Assembly (NCBI RefSeq): GCF_900091855.1
Contig: NZ_FMCH01000504.1
Coordinates: forward strand, 1-56,701
Source of the DNA: Streptomyces sp. DvalAA-14
GTDB taxonomy: Bacteria > Actinomycetota > Actinomycetes > Streptomycetales > Streptomycetaceae
Length of the DNA: 56,701 nt
Reading direction: 5' to 3'
This document shows, piece by piece, positions 26,482 to 34,101 of the stretch (its first letter is position 1; each line of letters begins with the position of its first letter). The notes beneath the pieces were generated by a model, which saw only the letters and a program-made list of their open reading frames with translations, was not told where the DNA came from and did not search any database. The translations under genes were made by a program, and so were the position numbers.

Positions 26482-27282
26482 CTATCCCTGCGCCGGCGGA
26501 CGGTTCATCGGCTCCGTTGAAGGCGGATGGGCGGGAAGATCGGCCACCACGCGGCGCAGCGGCAGCTCCAGGCGTCGTCCGGGGACCGCCCACCGCGCCA
26601 GGGAGCGCTTGGCGGCCTGGGCACGGTGGTGAGTCATGCCCGGCAGGTACAGGGCATCGACAAGGAGGGCCGCCGCGTCGGCCGAGTCGATGGCGAGGGT
26701 GAAGACGCGCCGCTCGTTGTGGCGGACGCGGAACCCCGCCGTGCCCAGCAGAGCGGCCAGTCCGTCGCGGGCCCGCGGGTTGGGCCACGGCTGGCGGACC
26801 GCGCGCAGGGCTGCCATCACCCGCAGCCAGCCGACAAGGCCGGACGCGGAGAGCCCGGACCGGGAGGGCACCAGCGCCGCGAGCGTCCCTCCGGGTCGCA
26901 GCACCCGCCGGACCTCCCGGAGCACCCGCGGCAGGGGGGTGACCACCGGCAGGCACATGGCCGCGCATACGGCGCCGACGCTCCCGGTGGCGGCCGGCAG
27001 CCGGTCCGCGCCGGCCCGTACCAGCGGTCCGCGGCCACGGCGCGCCGCCACGGCGAGTTCCGCGGCCGAGGAGTCGATGCCCACCCAGTCGGCGTCGGTC
27101 AGTTCGTCGCGGGTGGGTGCCGAGCCGCAGGCCAGATCGAGCAGGGTGCCGGAAGTGCCGTGCAGCACTTCGGCAAGCCAGGCGTAGGGGGATGTGTCGG
27201 CCAGCAGGAAGAGCTGTTCGGTGATGCCGGGGTGCGCCTGGTGGTAGGCGGCGACGAAGCGCCGCCAGTCCAGTTCGTCCAT
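26482..27282 (-). CDS. Class I SAM-dependent methyltransferase
   Basis: 266 aa. Motif I is LLDLACGSAPTRDEL, followed by WVGIDSSAAELAVAA (acidic motif II), GADRLPAATGSVGAVCAAMCLPVV and VLREVRRVLRPGGTLAALVPS. This is a UbiE-like Methyltransf_11 domain with a C-terminal extension. It lacks the conserved Cys residues of ArsM arsenite methyltransferases. It is divergent from the flavoprotein gene at 27513 across 230 bases and may belong to the radical SAM cluster that follows; that link is by position only. GGAGAGG before ATG 27282 fixes the start. Confidence 0.8.
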   Translation of the reverse strand: MDELDWRRFVAAYHQAHPGITEQLFLLADTSPYAWLAEVLHGTSGTLLDLACGSAPTRDELTDADWVGIDSSAAELAVAARRGRGPLVRAGADRLPAATGSVGAVCAAMCLPVVTPLPRVLREVRRVLRPGGTLAALVPSRSGLSASGLVGWLRVMAALRAVRQPWPNPRARDGLAALLGTAGFRVRHNERRVFTLAIDSADAAALLVDALYLPGMTHHRAQAAKRSLARWAVPGRRLELPLRRVVADLPAHPPSTEPMNRPPAQG

Positions 27283-27512
27283 CCAGCCCTCTCCTTCGGT
27301 CCCACCCATGGGTGACCGCTCGCACTGCCCTCTCCATCGCGAACCCTGCCCGGCCGCCTTCTGCATTCCGTTGCGAACACGCCGGAAGCGGACGGATGAC
27401 GCGGGACGGCCACCGTGCCCGTGATCATGGGGTCGAACAGGGAATGCCCCGACGGTGTCGGCCGGTCTCCCTCACGCGCCCACGACGGCGGACCGACGAG
27501 AAAGCCTGAAGC

Positions 27513-28922
27513 ATGAATAGGTACGACCTGGTGGTCATCGGCGGCGGCAGTGCCGGCCTGACCGCAGCGCGCACCGCCGGGCGTTTCGGCGCCCGTACGC
27601 TTCTCGTCGAGCGGGACCGGCTGGGCGGGGAGTGCCTGTGGAGGGGGTGCGTCCCGAGCAAGGCGCTGCTGCACGTGGCCGCCGACGTCCAGGCCGCCCG
27701 GCGCGCCGCCGCCTACGGGCTCCCGCCGGCGGACGGCCCCGTCGACCTGGCGGCGGCCATGAGCGAGGTGCGGCGGGCGATCGCCGCGATCGAGCCGTAC
27801 GATGCGGCCGCGGCGCTCGCCCCGCTCGGAGTCGACGTCGCACACGGCACGGCGTCCTTCAGCGGCCCGAGAACGCTGATCGTGGGTGAGCGGGAGGTCT
27901 CCTTCCGGTATGCGGTGGTCGCGACCGGCTCCTCGCCGGTTCTGGTGCCCGTCCCCGGCCTGGCGGAGGCCGGACCGCTGACCAGTGACACCGTCTGGGA
28001 ACTGTCCGAACTCCCGCGGCGCCTGGTGGTGCTGGGGGGCGGTGCGGTCGGGTGCGAGCTGGGCCAGGCGTTCACCCGGCTCGGCTCGCAGGTCACCCTC
28101 GTGGAGGCGGCGGACCGGCTGGTACCCCGTGAGGAACCCCGTGCCTCACTCGTGCTGGGGGAGCGGCTGAAGGCCGAGGGCGTCACCGTCCGGACCGGCT
28201 ACCGCGCGGTGAGCGTCGATGCCGGCGCCGTGCATGGGCCCGGCGGCCCTCTGCCCTACGACGCGCTGCTGGCCGTCACGGGCCGTCGCCCCGCCACCCG
28301 GGGTCTGGGGCTGGAGGCGGCCGGTGTCGAGCTGACCGAGAGCGGCGATGTTCGCACCGACGGGCGGCTGCGTACCACCAACCACCGTATCTACGCCGCC
28401 GGAGACGTGACCGGCCGTTCTGCCTTCACCCACCTGGGCGGTACCCAGGGCGGGTCGGCCGCCACCGACGCGCTGCTCGGGGTGCGCCGTCCCATCGACT
28501 ACCGCGCGGTGCCCCGGGTGACCTTCACCGACCCCGAGATCGCCCGGGTCGGACCGACCGCCGGCGAGGCGCGCGAGAAGTACGGCGACACAGTCCGCGT
28601 CCACACCTTGGAGAACGACCGGGTCGACCGGGCGGTCGCCGACGGCCGTACCGAGGGCTTCACCACCCTGGTGCTGGGCCCGCGCGGGAAGGTCGTCGGT
28701 GCCACGGTGGTGTCTCCGCGGGCCGGGGAGACCATCGCCCACCTGGCGGCGGCGGTGCGTCTGGGCTGGACGGCCGCGGAGTACGCCCGCACCGTGCACC
28801 CCTACCCGACCTACGCCGACGGGCCCTGGCACACGGCCCTGGCCGATGTCTACGCCGGTCTGGCCCGGCGCGGCGGCCCCATCGGCGCGCTGCTGAAACT
28901 CCGCAGAGGGGCGAGCCGATGA
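27513..28922 (+). CDS. FAD-dependent pyridine nucleotide-disulfide oxidoreductase (MerA/Lpd-like)
   Basis: 469 aa, class I disulfide reductase: VVIGGGSAGLTAA (FAD), redox pair GGECLWRGCVPSKAL (Cys-x4-Cys near residues 45-50), VVLGGGAVGCELGQAF (NAD(P)H), and IYAAGDVTG. It lacks the N-terminal metal-binding domain and C-terminal Cys pair of mercuric reductase, and the His-Glu dyad of lipoamide dehydrogenase is replaced by HPYPTYADG, so it probably reduces or oxidises another thiol or metal(loid) substrate. It begins a rightward gene set with the radical SAM enzyme, phosphorylase and glycosyltransferase. GAGAAAG stands nine bases before ATG 27513. Confidence 0.85.
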   Translation: MNRYDLVVIGGGSAGLTAARTAGRFGARTLLVERDRLGGECLWRGCVPSKALLHVAADVQAARRAAAYGLPPADGPVDLAAAMSEVRRAIAAIEPYDAAAALAPLGVDVAHGTASFSGPRTLIVGEREVSFRYAVVATGSSPVLVPVPGLAEAGPLTSDTVWELSELPRRLVVLGGGAVGCELGQAFTRLGSQVTLVEAADRLVPREEPRASLVLGERLKAEGVTVRTGYRAVSVDAGAVHGPGGPLPYDALLAVTGRRPATRGLGLEAAGVELTESGDVRTDGRLRTTNHRIYAAGDVTGRSAFTHLGGTQGGSAATDALLGVRRPIDYRAVPRVTFTDPEIARVGPTAGEAREKYGDTVRVHTLENDRVDRAVADGRTEGFTTLVLGPRGKVVGATVVSPRAGETIAHLAAAVRLGWTAAEYARTVHPYPTYADGPWHTALADVYAGLARRGGPIGALLKLRRGASR

Positions 28923-29198
28923 TCCTCCGCGACGTTTCCGGGCGCCGTCCACGCGGCGACGGCGCCGAATCCGCTGGCTCCGCTCGGCGCGATGCCTTGG
29001 CCCGGGGCTTCCTGCCGTGCACCGCGGCTGTTTCGGCACGTACGCCGCTCAGCCGCCGCGCTGATACGTCCTTGCCGGGGACGCCCTGATGCCGCTGTAC
29101 GCCCGGCTGCCGCGGCGCGGACCGCGCCGGGCCCGGCCCGCGCCCCCCGCCACCCGGTCGGCCTTCGCGGCTGCCCGGACCCAGCAGGAGAACATGTG

Positions 29199-30644
29199 AT
29201 GCCGGTCATCGCCGCGCTGCGAGCCCTCGAGCGTGCCACCCGCCCCTACGACGCCGAGTTCGCCGCGGCCATGCGACGCCGCTGGGCGGAACTTCCCGAT
29301 GTCGCCAGGACCCCCGGCCAGATCCTGGGCCGGCACGGCGTCGGCTGCGAGGGCACCCATGGCGTCTTCCCCAAATGCAACCTCAAGTGCACCCCCTGCT
29401 ACCACTCCCGCGACGCCAACCAGGTACGCGTTGACGGCCCTCACACCCACGAACAGATCACCGCGCAGATGGGACTGCTGCGTGAGCTGCGCGGGCCACG
29501 CGCCCATACCCAGCTCATCGGCGGCGAGGTGAGCCTGCTCGCCCCCGACGACCACGCCGCCGCGCTGGCGATCATGCGGGACCACGGCCGGGAACCCATG
29601 AGCTTCACCCACGGCGACTTCGACGACGACTACCTCACCCGCCTCGCACTCGGCCCGGACGGCACCAAACGCTTTGCCCGGCTGTCCTTCGCGGCACACT
29701 TCGACAAGTTCATGTACGGCCGACGCGGCATCGAACGCCCGCCCGACGAGGAGTCCCTCAACCCGTACCGGGCCCGGTTCGCCGCCATGTTCACCCGGCT
29801 GCGGCGCGAGCACGGGGTGCGGTTCTTCCTCGCCCACAATATGACGGTCACCTCGGGCAACCTCCACGAGATCGCGCGGGTGATTCGCGACTGCCATGCC
29901 ATGGGCTACGGCATGTTCTCCTTCCAACCCGCCGCTTTCCTCGGCGACGAGCGCCGCTGGAAGGAGGATTTCCGCGAGGCGACCCCGGACGCGGTATGGG
30001 CGGAGATCGAACGAGGTGCCGGAACCCGGCTGCAGTACCGGGTCCTTGAGAACGGCGATGTGCGCTGCAACCGCACGGCCTACGGATTCTACGTCGGCCG
30101 CCGGTGGTACCCGTTCCTCGACGGCGACGATCCGCGCGACCTCCGCGTACGCGACGTGTTCTTCCGCCGCTTCGGGAAGATGACCTTCACCGGTACCCCG
30201 CCCGCCCTCCTTGCGGTCAGGGTGCTGCGGGTGGTGGCCCGGTACCCGTCCGTGGCGGTGACGGGCCTTGGCTGGCTCGCCCGCACCGTCCGCCGGGTCG
30301 GGCCGCTGCGGCTGGTCCGCGAGCGGATGCGGGTGCGTCCGGTCACCTTCGTCATGCACCAGTTCATGGACGCCGATGTCGTCGCCCCGGCCTGGGAGAT
30401 GATGCGGCGTGGCAAGCAAGCCACCGAGCCCGGGCTGCGCGAGACCCAGGAACGGCTGGCAGCCTGCCACTACGCCATGGCCCATCCCGAGGACGGCACC
30501 CTCGTGCCCGCGTGCGTGCAGCACGCCGTGCTCGACCCGGCGGAGAACGCGGCGCTGCGCAGCCTGCTGCCGATCGTCGAGGTCAGTACCCGGCCGGCCG
30601 CTCAGCGGTCATGCGACCGAAGGGGAAATCATCCATGCGCATAG
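29199..30644 (+). CDS. Radical SAM enzyme, function unknown
   Basis: 481 aa. The [4Fe-4S] motif is CNLKCTPC at Cys60, Cys64 and Cys67, preceded by GVFPK and followed by YHSRDANQV; LIGGEVSLL is the GGE-type SAM-binding strand. The rest (FAAHFDKFMYGRRGIERPPDEES, FFLAHNMTVT, FSFQPAAFLGD) is conserved-looking but matches no class I can name. Two further Cys at the C-terminus (AACHYAMAHPEDGTLVPACVQH) could bind substrate or a second cluster. AGGAGAAC precedes ATG 29199 (GTG 29196 equally possible). Its stop overlaps the start of the phosphorylase gene by ten bases, so the two are translationally coupled. Confidence 0.85.
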   Translation: MPVIAALRALERATRPYDAEFAAAMRRRWAELPDVARTPGQILGRHGVGCEGTHGVFPKCNLKCTPCYHSRDANQVRVDGPHTHEQITAQMGLLRELRGPRAHTQLIGGEVSLLAPDDHAAALAIMRDHGREPMSFTHGDFDDDYLTRLALGPDGTKRFARLSFAAHFDKFMYGRRGIERPPDEESLNPYRARFAAMFTRLRREHGVRFFLAHNMTVTSGNLHEIARVIRDCHAMGYGMFSFQPAAFLGDERRWKEDFREATPDAVWAEIERGAGTRLQYRVLENGDVRCNRTAYGFYVGRRWYPFLDGDDPRDLRVRDVFFRRFGKMTFTGTPPALLAVRVLRVVARYPSVAVTGLGWLARTVRRVGPLRLVRERMRVRPVTFVMHQFMDADVVAPAWEMMRRGKQATEPGLRETQERLAACHYAMAHPEDGTLVPACVQHAVLDPAENAALRSLLPIVEVSTRPAAQRSCDRRGNHPCA

Positions 30645-31423
30645 GGGTGATCACCGGTTCCGGCAGTTACGACTGGCCCTGCCTGGAGGAGGCGGTCGAG
30701 CGGACCGTCACGACCGACCACGGCGCGGTCACCGTCACCGAGGGACGCCTCGGGGCCACCGAGATCGTGCAGGTGTCCCGGCACGGCGCCGCCCATCACC
30801 GGCTCTCCAGCCAGGTCGACCACAAGGCGAACCTGGCCGCACTGCTGGCCCGTGCGGTGGAAGCCGTGGTGTCCTTCACCGTCTGCGGCTCCCTCGACCC
30901 CGACCTGCGACCGGGCTCCCTGGTGGTCTTCGACGACTTGTACTTCCCGGCCAACCGGCTTCCCGACGGGACCCTCTGCTCCTGGTACGACATGCCCGGA
31001 GTGGCAGGCCGCGGCCACTGGATCTTCGACCGGCCCTTCAGCGAGCCGCTGCGCCGGGCTCTGATCACCGCCGCCGGGCAGACCGGGGTTCCGGTCGCGA
31101 CACGCGGCGTCTACGGGCACGTCGACGGCCCCCGCTTCAACTCACGGGCGGAGGTGGCCGCCCTTGCCTCCGCGGGCGTCAGCGCCGTCAGCCAGACCGC
31201 CGGCCCGGAGGTGGTGCTGGCCGGCGAGGCCGAACTCCCCATGGCGCTGGTGGGTTTCGTCACCGACTACGCCAACGGCGTCGCCACCGAACCGGAACCG
31301 GTGCAGGCACTGCTGGATCGCATGGCGGAGAGCAGGGAAGTCTTCGCCACGCTGGCCGGGCACGTGCTGCCCGCACCGGGCAGCCTGAGCGGGGCCGGTT
31401 TCGTCCACCGGTTCGACGGGTGA
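30635..31423 (+). CDS. MTA/purine nucleoside phosphorylase family protein
   Basis: 262 aa. Family signatures in order: IGVITGSGSYDW (phosphate loop), VSRHGAAHHRLSSQVDHKANLAAL (RHGxxH, usual INYRAN region), DGPRFNSRAEVAALASAGVSAVSQTAGPEVVLAGEAELP and FVTDYANGVA. Human and bacterial MTAPs have TDYD or TDLD at the last site, which recognises the adenine; TDYAN here hints at altered base specificity. The enzyme class splits 5'-methylthioadenosine, or 5'-modified adenosines, into adenine and a sugar-1-phosphate. ATG 30635 with AAGGGGA overlaps the radical SAM gene, which suggests it works on the product or by-product of that enzyme. Confidence 0.85.
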   Translation: MRIGVITGSGSYDWPCLEEAVERTVTTDHGAVTVTEGRLGATEIVQVSRHGAAHHRLSSQVDHKANLAALLARAVEAVVSFTVCGSLDPDLRPGSLVVFDDLYFPANRLPDGTLCSWYDMPGVAGRGHWIFDRPFSEPLRRALITAAGQTGVPVATRGVYGHVDGPRFNSRAEVAALASAGVSAVSQTAGPEVVLAGEAELPMALVGFVTDYANGVATEPEPVQALLDRMAESREVFATLAGHVLPAPGSLSGAGFVHRFDG

Positions 31424-31434
31424 GCGCCCCTGCC

Positions 31435-31452
31435 CGCGGGGATGTCCCCGCG
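31435..31452 (+). terminator. Short perfect hairpin after the phosphorylase gene
   Basis: CGCGGGGA and TCCCCGCG form an eight-base stem with a two-base loop, 11 bases after the stop. The very small loop and the continuing co-directional genes make attenuation or mRNA-end protection as likely as termination. The next 170 bases up to the glycosyltransferase hold no clear gene. Confidence 0.45.
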
Positions 31453-31622
31453 ATCCTGTTCATGGCGAAGCCAGCCCGACCGGAAACGGCCGAGGCCCGG
31501 CGGCATCGCGGGTCCGCTGCGTCCACCGCCGGGTCCGGACACCCCGAGGGCGCCGCCGCACTGCTGCCGGACCCGGCGCCGCCCGCGCCGACCGCCGCTG
31601 CGCCCCAGTTCACGGAGAGCCC

Positions 31623-32351
31623 ATGAACCAGGTGTCGATCATCGTCCCGGTACTCAACGAGGAGGCCACGATCCACGGCGCGCTGAGCCGCCTGCGCCGC
31701 GGGTTCCCCGATTGCGAACTGATCGTCGTGGACGGCGGCTCCACCGACGCCACCGTCGAACTCGCCGCGCCGCTGAGCACCGTGATCGCCGGTGAGCGCG
31801 GCCGGGCCCGGCAGATGAACGAGGGGGCCCGGCACGCGTCCGGTGACATCCTGTGGTTCGTCCACGCCGACACCGCCGTCGATCCCGACGCCCTGAGCCA
31901 GATCAGGGTCGCACTCGCCGACCCGGCCGTCGTCGGCGGCGGCCTCAGTCTCCGCTTCGACCGCCGGACACCCGCGCTGAACTACCTGGCATGGACGTCC
32001 AACGCCCGTGCCCGCCGCCTCCACCACATCTTCGGCGACCAGGCCATGTTCATCCGCCGTACCGACTTCGACGCCCTGGGCGGTTTCCCCGCACTGCCCA
32101 TCATGGAGGACCTGGAGATGTCACGGCGTCTGCACAAACGCGGGGCGCTGAGGGTGGTGCCGGCCACCTCGACGGCCTCCTCACGCCGCCTGACCGCGCA
32201 CGGGACCTGGCGCATGATCGCCTTCATGCAGTACCTGAAACTGCTCTACTTCGCCGGCGTCGACCCCGAAGCCATCCAGGTCCGATACACCGCGGGCCCC
32301 CGCCTCTTCCCGAACGGATCGCTGAGAACGGCGCCGGCCGGCCGCAGTTGA
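31623..32351 (+). CDS. Glycosyltransferase family 2, TIGR04283 (arsenosugar biosynthesis) type
   Basis: 242 aa, GT-A fold. SIIVPVLNEEATIHGAL opens the nucleotide-sugar domain, IVVDGGSTDATVELA carries the first acidic motif, and GRARQMNEGARHASGDILWFVHADT (His-Ala-Asp-Thr as DxD equivalent) is diagnostic of the TIGR04283 group, which occurs beside radical SAM proteins in arsenosugar loci. C-terminal IMEDLEMSRRL and TWRMIAFMQYLKLLYFAGVDPE complete it. The family attaches a sugar or sugar-like unit; acceptor unknown. ATG 31623 follows GGAGAGCCC. It lies between the nucleoside phosphorylase and the fusion radical SAM gene, consistent with one pathway. Confidence 0.85.
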   Translation: MNQVSIIVPVLNEEATIHGALSRLRRGFPDCELIVVDGGSTDATVELAAPLSTVIAGERGRARQMNEGARHASGDILWFVHADTAVDPDALSQIRVALADPAVVGGGLSLRFDRRTPALNYLAWTSNARARRLHHIFGDQAMFIRRTDFDALGGFPALPIMEDLEMSRRLHKRGALRVVPATSTASSRRLTAHGTWRMIAFMQYLKLLYFAGVDPEAIQVRYTAGPRLFPNGSLRTAPAGRS

Positions 32352-32394
32352 CAGCGCCCGCTCCCTTCCCATCGACACCTTGGAGACCGACGCC

Positions 32395-34071
32395 ATGCGC
32401 ATCGCAGTCTGCGGAGGGCCCTACGGGAATCCGTACGCCCTGCAGTCGTTCGTCGACGATGCCCGCGCCCGCGGCGCCGAGCGGCTGTTCTGCCTGGGCG
32501 ACCTCGGCGGCTTCGGCGCCGAGGTGAACGCGTTGTGGCCGATCCTCACCGACAACGGTATCGAGTGCGTCGCCGGGAACTACGACGTGGCCGTCGCCCG
32601 CCGCGACACCGACTGCGGCTGCGGCTATCGCGACCCGAAGGACAACGAGTACGCCCAGCTCGTCTACGACCACACGCTCGCCACCACCAGCCGTGACTTC
32701 GCCGCCCACATGGGCACCCTGCCCACCGAGCTCCGGGAGACGATCGACGGCGTCGACGTCCACATGGTTCACGGCTCGACACTGGCGCTGAACGACTTCT
32801 GGTGGGAGTCGCTCCCCGAGGAAGAGCACCGCCTGCGGGTCGACGCATCCGGAGCCGACGTCGTCCTGTGCACCCACACCGGTCTGCCCTGGCAGCGACG
32901 CATCGGCGATACCCTCGCCGTCAACGTCGGCGTACTCGGCAAACCCGCCAACGACGGGCGCCGCGAGGTCTGGTACGCGATCCTCGACGTGTCCGACGGG
33001 CACGTCGCCGCCGAACTGGTCCCGCTCGCCTACGACTGGCAGGCGCAGGCCCGCTCGATGCGCGGCGCCGGGCTCCCCGAGATCTTCGCCGAGACCATCG
33101 AAACCGGCTGGTGGACCACCTGCCTGGAGGTACTGCCGCCGCTCGAGCGCTCCCGGGGCCGCTACCAGCTCTACCGCTCCGTCCTGCCGTCGCGGTTCCG
33201 GCCGACCGACGACGGCTGGGGTGACAGCGCGCCGCAGGCCATGGAGGGCGACCGGCCGGTCGTCCCGCTGTTCGGCACCCCCTACTTCCCGTCGCGGTTG
33301 TGGATCTACACCAACTTCCACTGCAACCTGGCCTGCCGCTACTGCGCCGTCGCCTCCTTCCCCAAGGCTCTCGCCCGCACCCTGCCCGCCGACACCTTCC
33401 GCGCCCTCGTCGACGAAGCCGTACAGGCCGGATTCAGCGAGTTGTACGTCACCGGTGGCGAGCCGTTCCTGCACCCGCACATCACCGGCCTCCTCGACTA
33501 CGCCTCGGCCGAACTCCCCACCGTCGTCATGACCAATGCCATACTGCTACGAGGCCGCCGCGCGGCTCCCCTCGGGGCGCTGGCCGGCCGCAAGCTCACC
33601 GTCCAGACCTCCCTGGACGGTGCCAGCGCTGCCACCCACGACGCGCAGCGAGGGGAGGGCTCCTGGCGACGCACCATGGACGGCATCCGCCACTTGATCG
33701 ACCTGGGCCTGCCCCCGCGCGTCGCCCTCACCGAAACCACCGGCAACGCCCACGAGATCCCCGCCGTCGCCGAGCTGCTGGCCGGACTCGGCCTGCCCGC
33801 CGACCACTTCGCGGCACGGCCGCTGCTGCGCCGCGGGTTCTCGGAAACCGGCGCGGAAATCGGCGCGGACTCCAGCGTCCCGGAGCTGACCGCCACCGCC
33901 GACGGACTGCACTGGCACCCGGCCGGCGCCGACCTCGCCACCAGCCCCGACCTGCACCTCGCCCCCGCCGGCACCCCGCTCACCACCGGCCAACAACTCG
34001 TCACCGAACGCTTCTTCGCCGCCCGCCTCATCGACGGCACCCTGCCCCGCCCCGTCCACTGCGCCGTCTGA
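32395..34071 (+). CDS. Metallophosphatase-like domain fused to a radical SAM domain
   Basis: 558 aa. Residues 1-235 follow the calcineurin-like fold: GDLGGFG, GNYDVA, MVHGS and THTGLPW. However, the first metal motif, normally SDIHGN, reads GGPYGN, so Asp and His are lost and one metal site should be impaired. After a linker a radical SAM domain starts: CNLACRYC (Cys310, Cys314, Cys317), YVTGGEPFLHPH and QTSLDGASAATHD are canonical for SPASM-like enzymes, but no Cys-rich SPASM tail follows. ATG 32395 with GGAG upstream is preferred to TTG 32380. The fusion ends the cluster, converging on the oxidase gene 30 bases away. Role unknown. Confidence 0.85.
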   Translation: MRIAVCGGPYGNPYALQSFVDDARARGAERLFCLGDLGGFGAEVNALWPILTDNGIECVAGNYDVAVARRDTDCGCGYRDPKDNEYAQLVYDHTLATTSRDFAAHMGTLPTELRETIDGVDVHMVHGSTLALNDFWWESLPEEEHRLRVDASGADVVLCTHTGLPWQRRIGDTLAVNVGVLGKPANDGRREVWYAILDVSDGHVAAELVPLAYDWQAQARSMRGAGLPEIFAETIETGWWTTCLEVLPPLERSRGRYQLYRSVLPSRFRPTDDGWGDSAPQAMEGDRPVVPLFGTPYFPSRLWIYTNFHCNLACRYCAVASFPKALARTLPADTFRALVDEAVQAGFSELYVTGGEPFLHPHITGLLDYASAELPTVVMTNAILLRGRRAAPLGALAGRKLTVQTSLDGASAATHDAQRGEGSWRRTMDGIRHLIDLGLPPRVALTETTGNAHEIPAVAELLAGLGLPADHFAARPLLRRGFSETGAEIGADSSVPELTATADGLHWHPAGADLATSPDLHLAPAGTPLTTGQQLVTERFFAARLIDGTLPRPVHCAV

Positions 34072-34101
34072 CCGCCTCAACAGCTTCCTGCTGCCCTCCG
34101 G

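Noticed and set aside
26482..27282. Methyltransferase as ArsM arsenite methyltransferase
   Set aside because: The conserved Cys residues and ArsM-specific motif I context are not present; it is a generic UbiE-like enzyme.
27513..28922. Flavoprotein as mercuric reductase
   Set aside because: No N-terminal GMTCxxC domain and no C-terminal vicinal Cys pair; no merR, merT or merP nearby.
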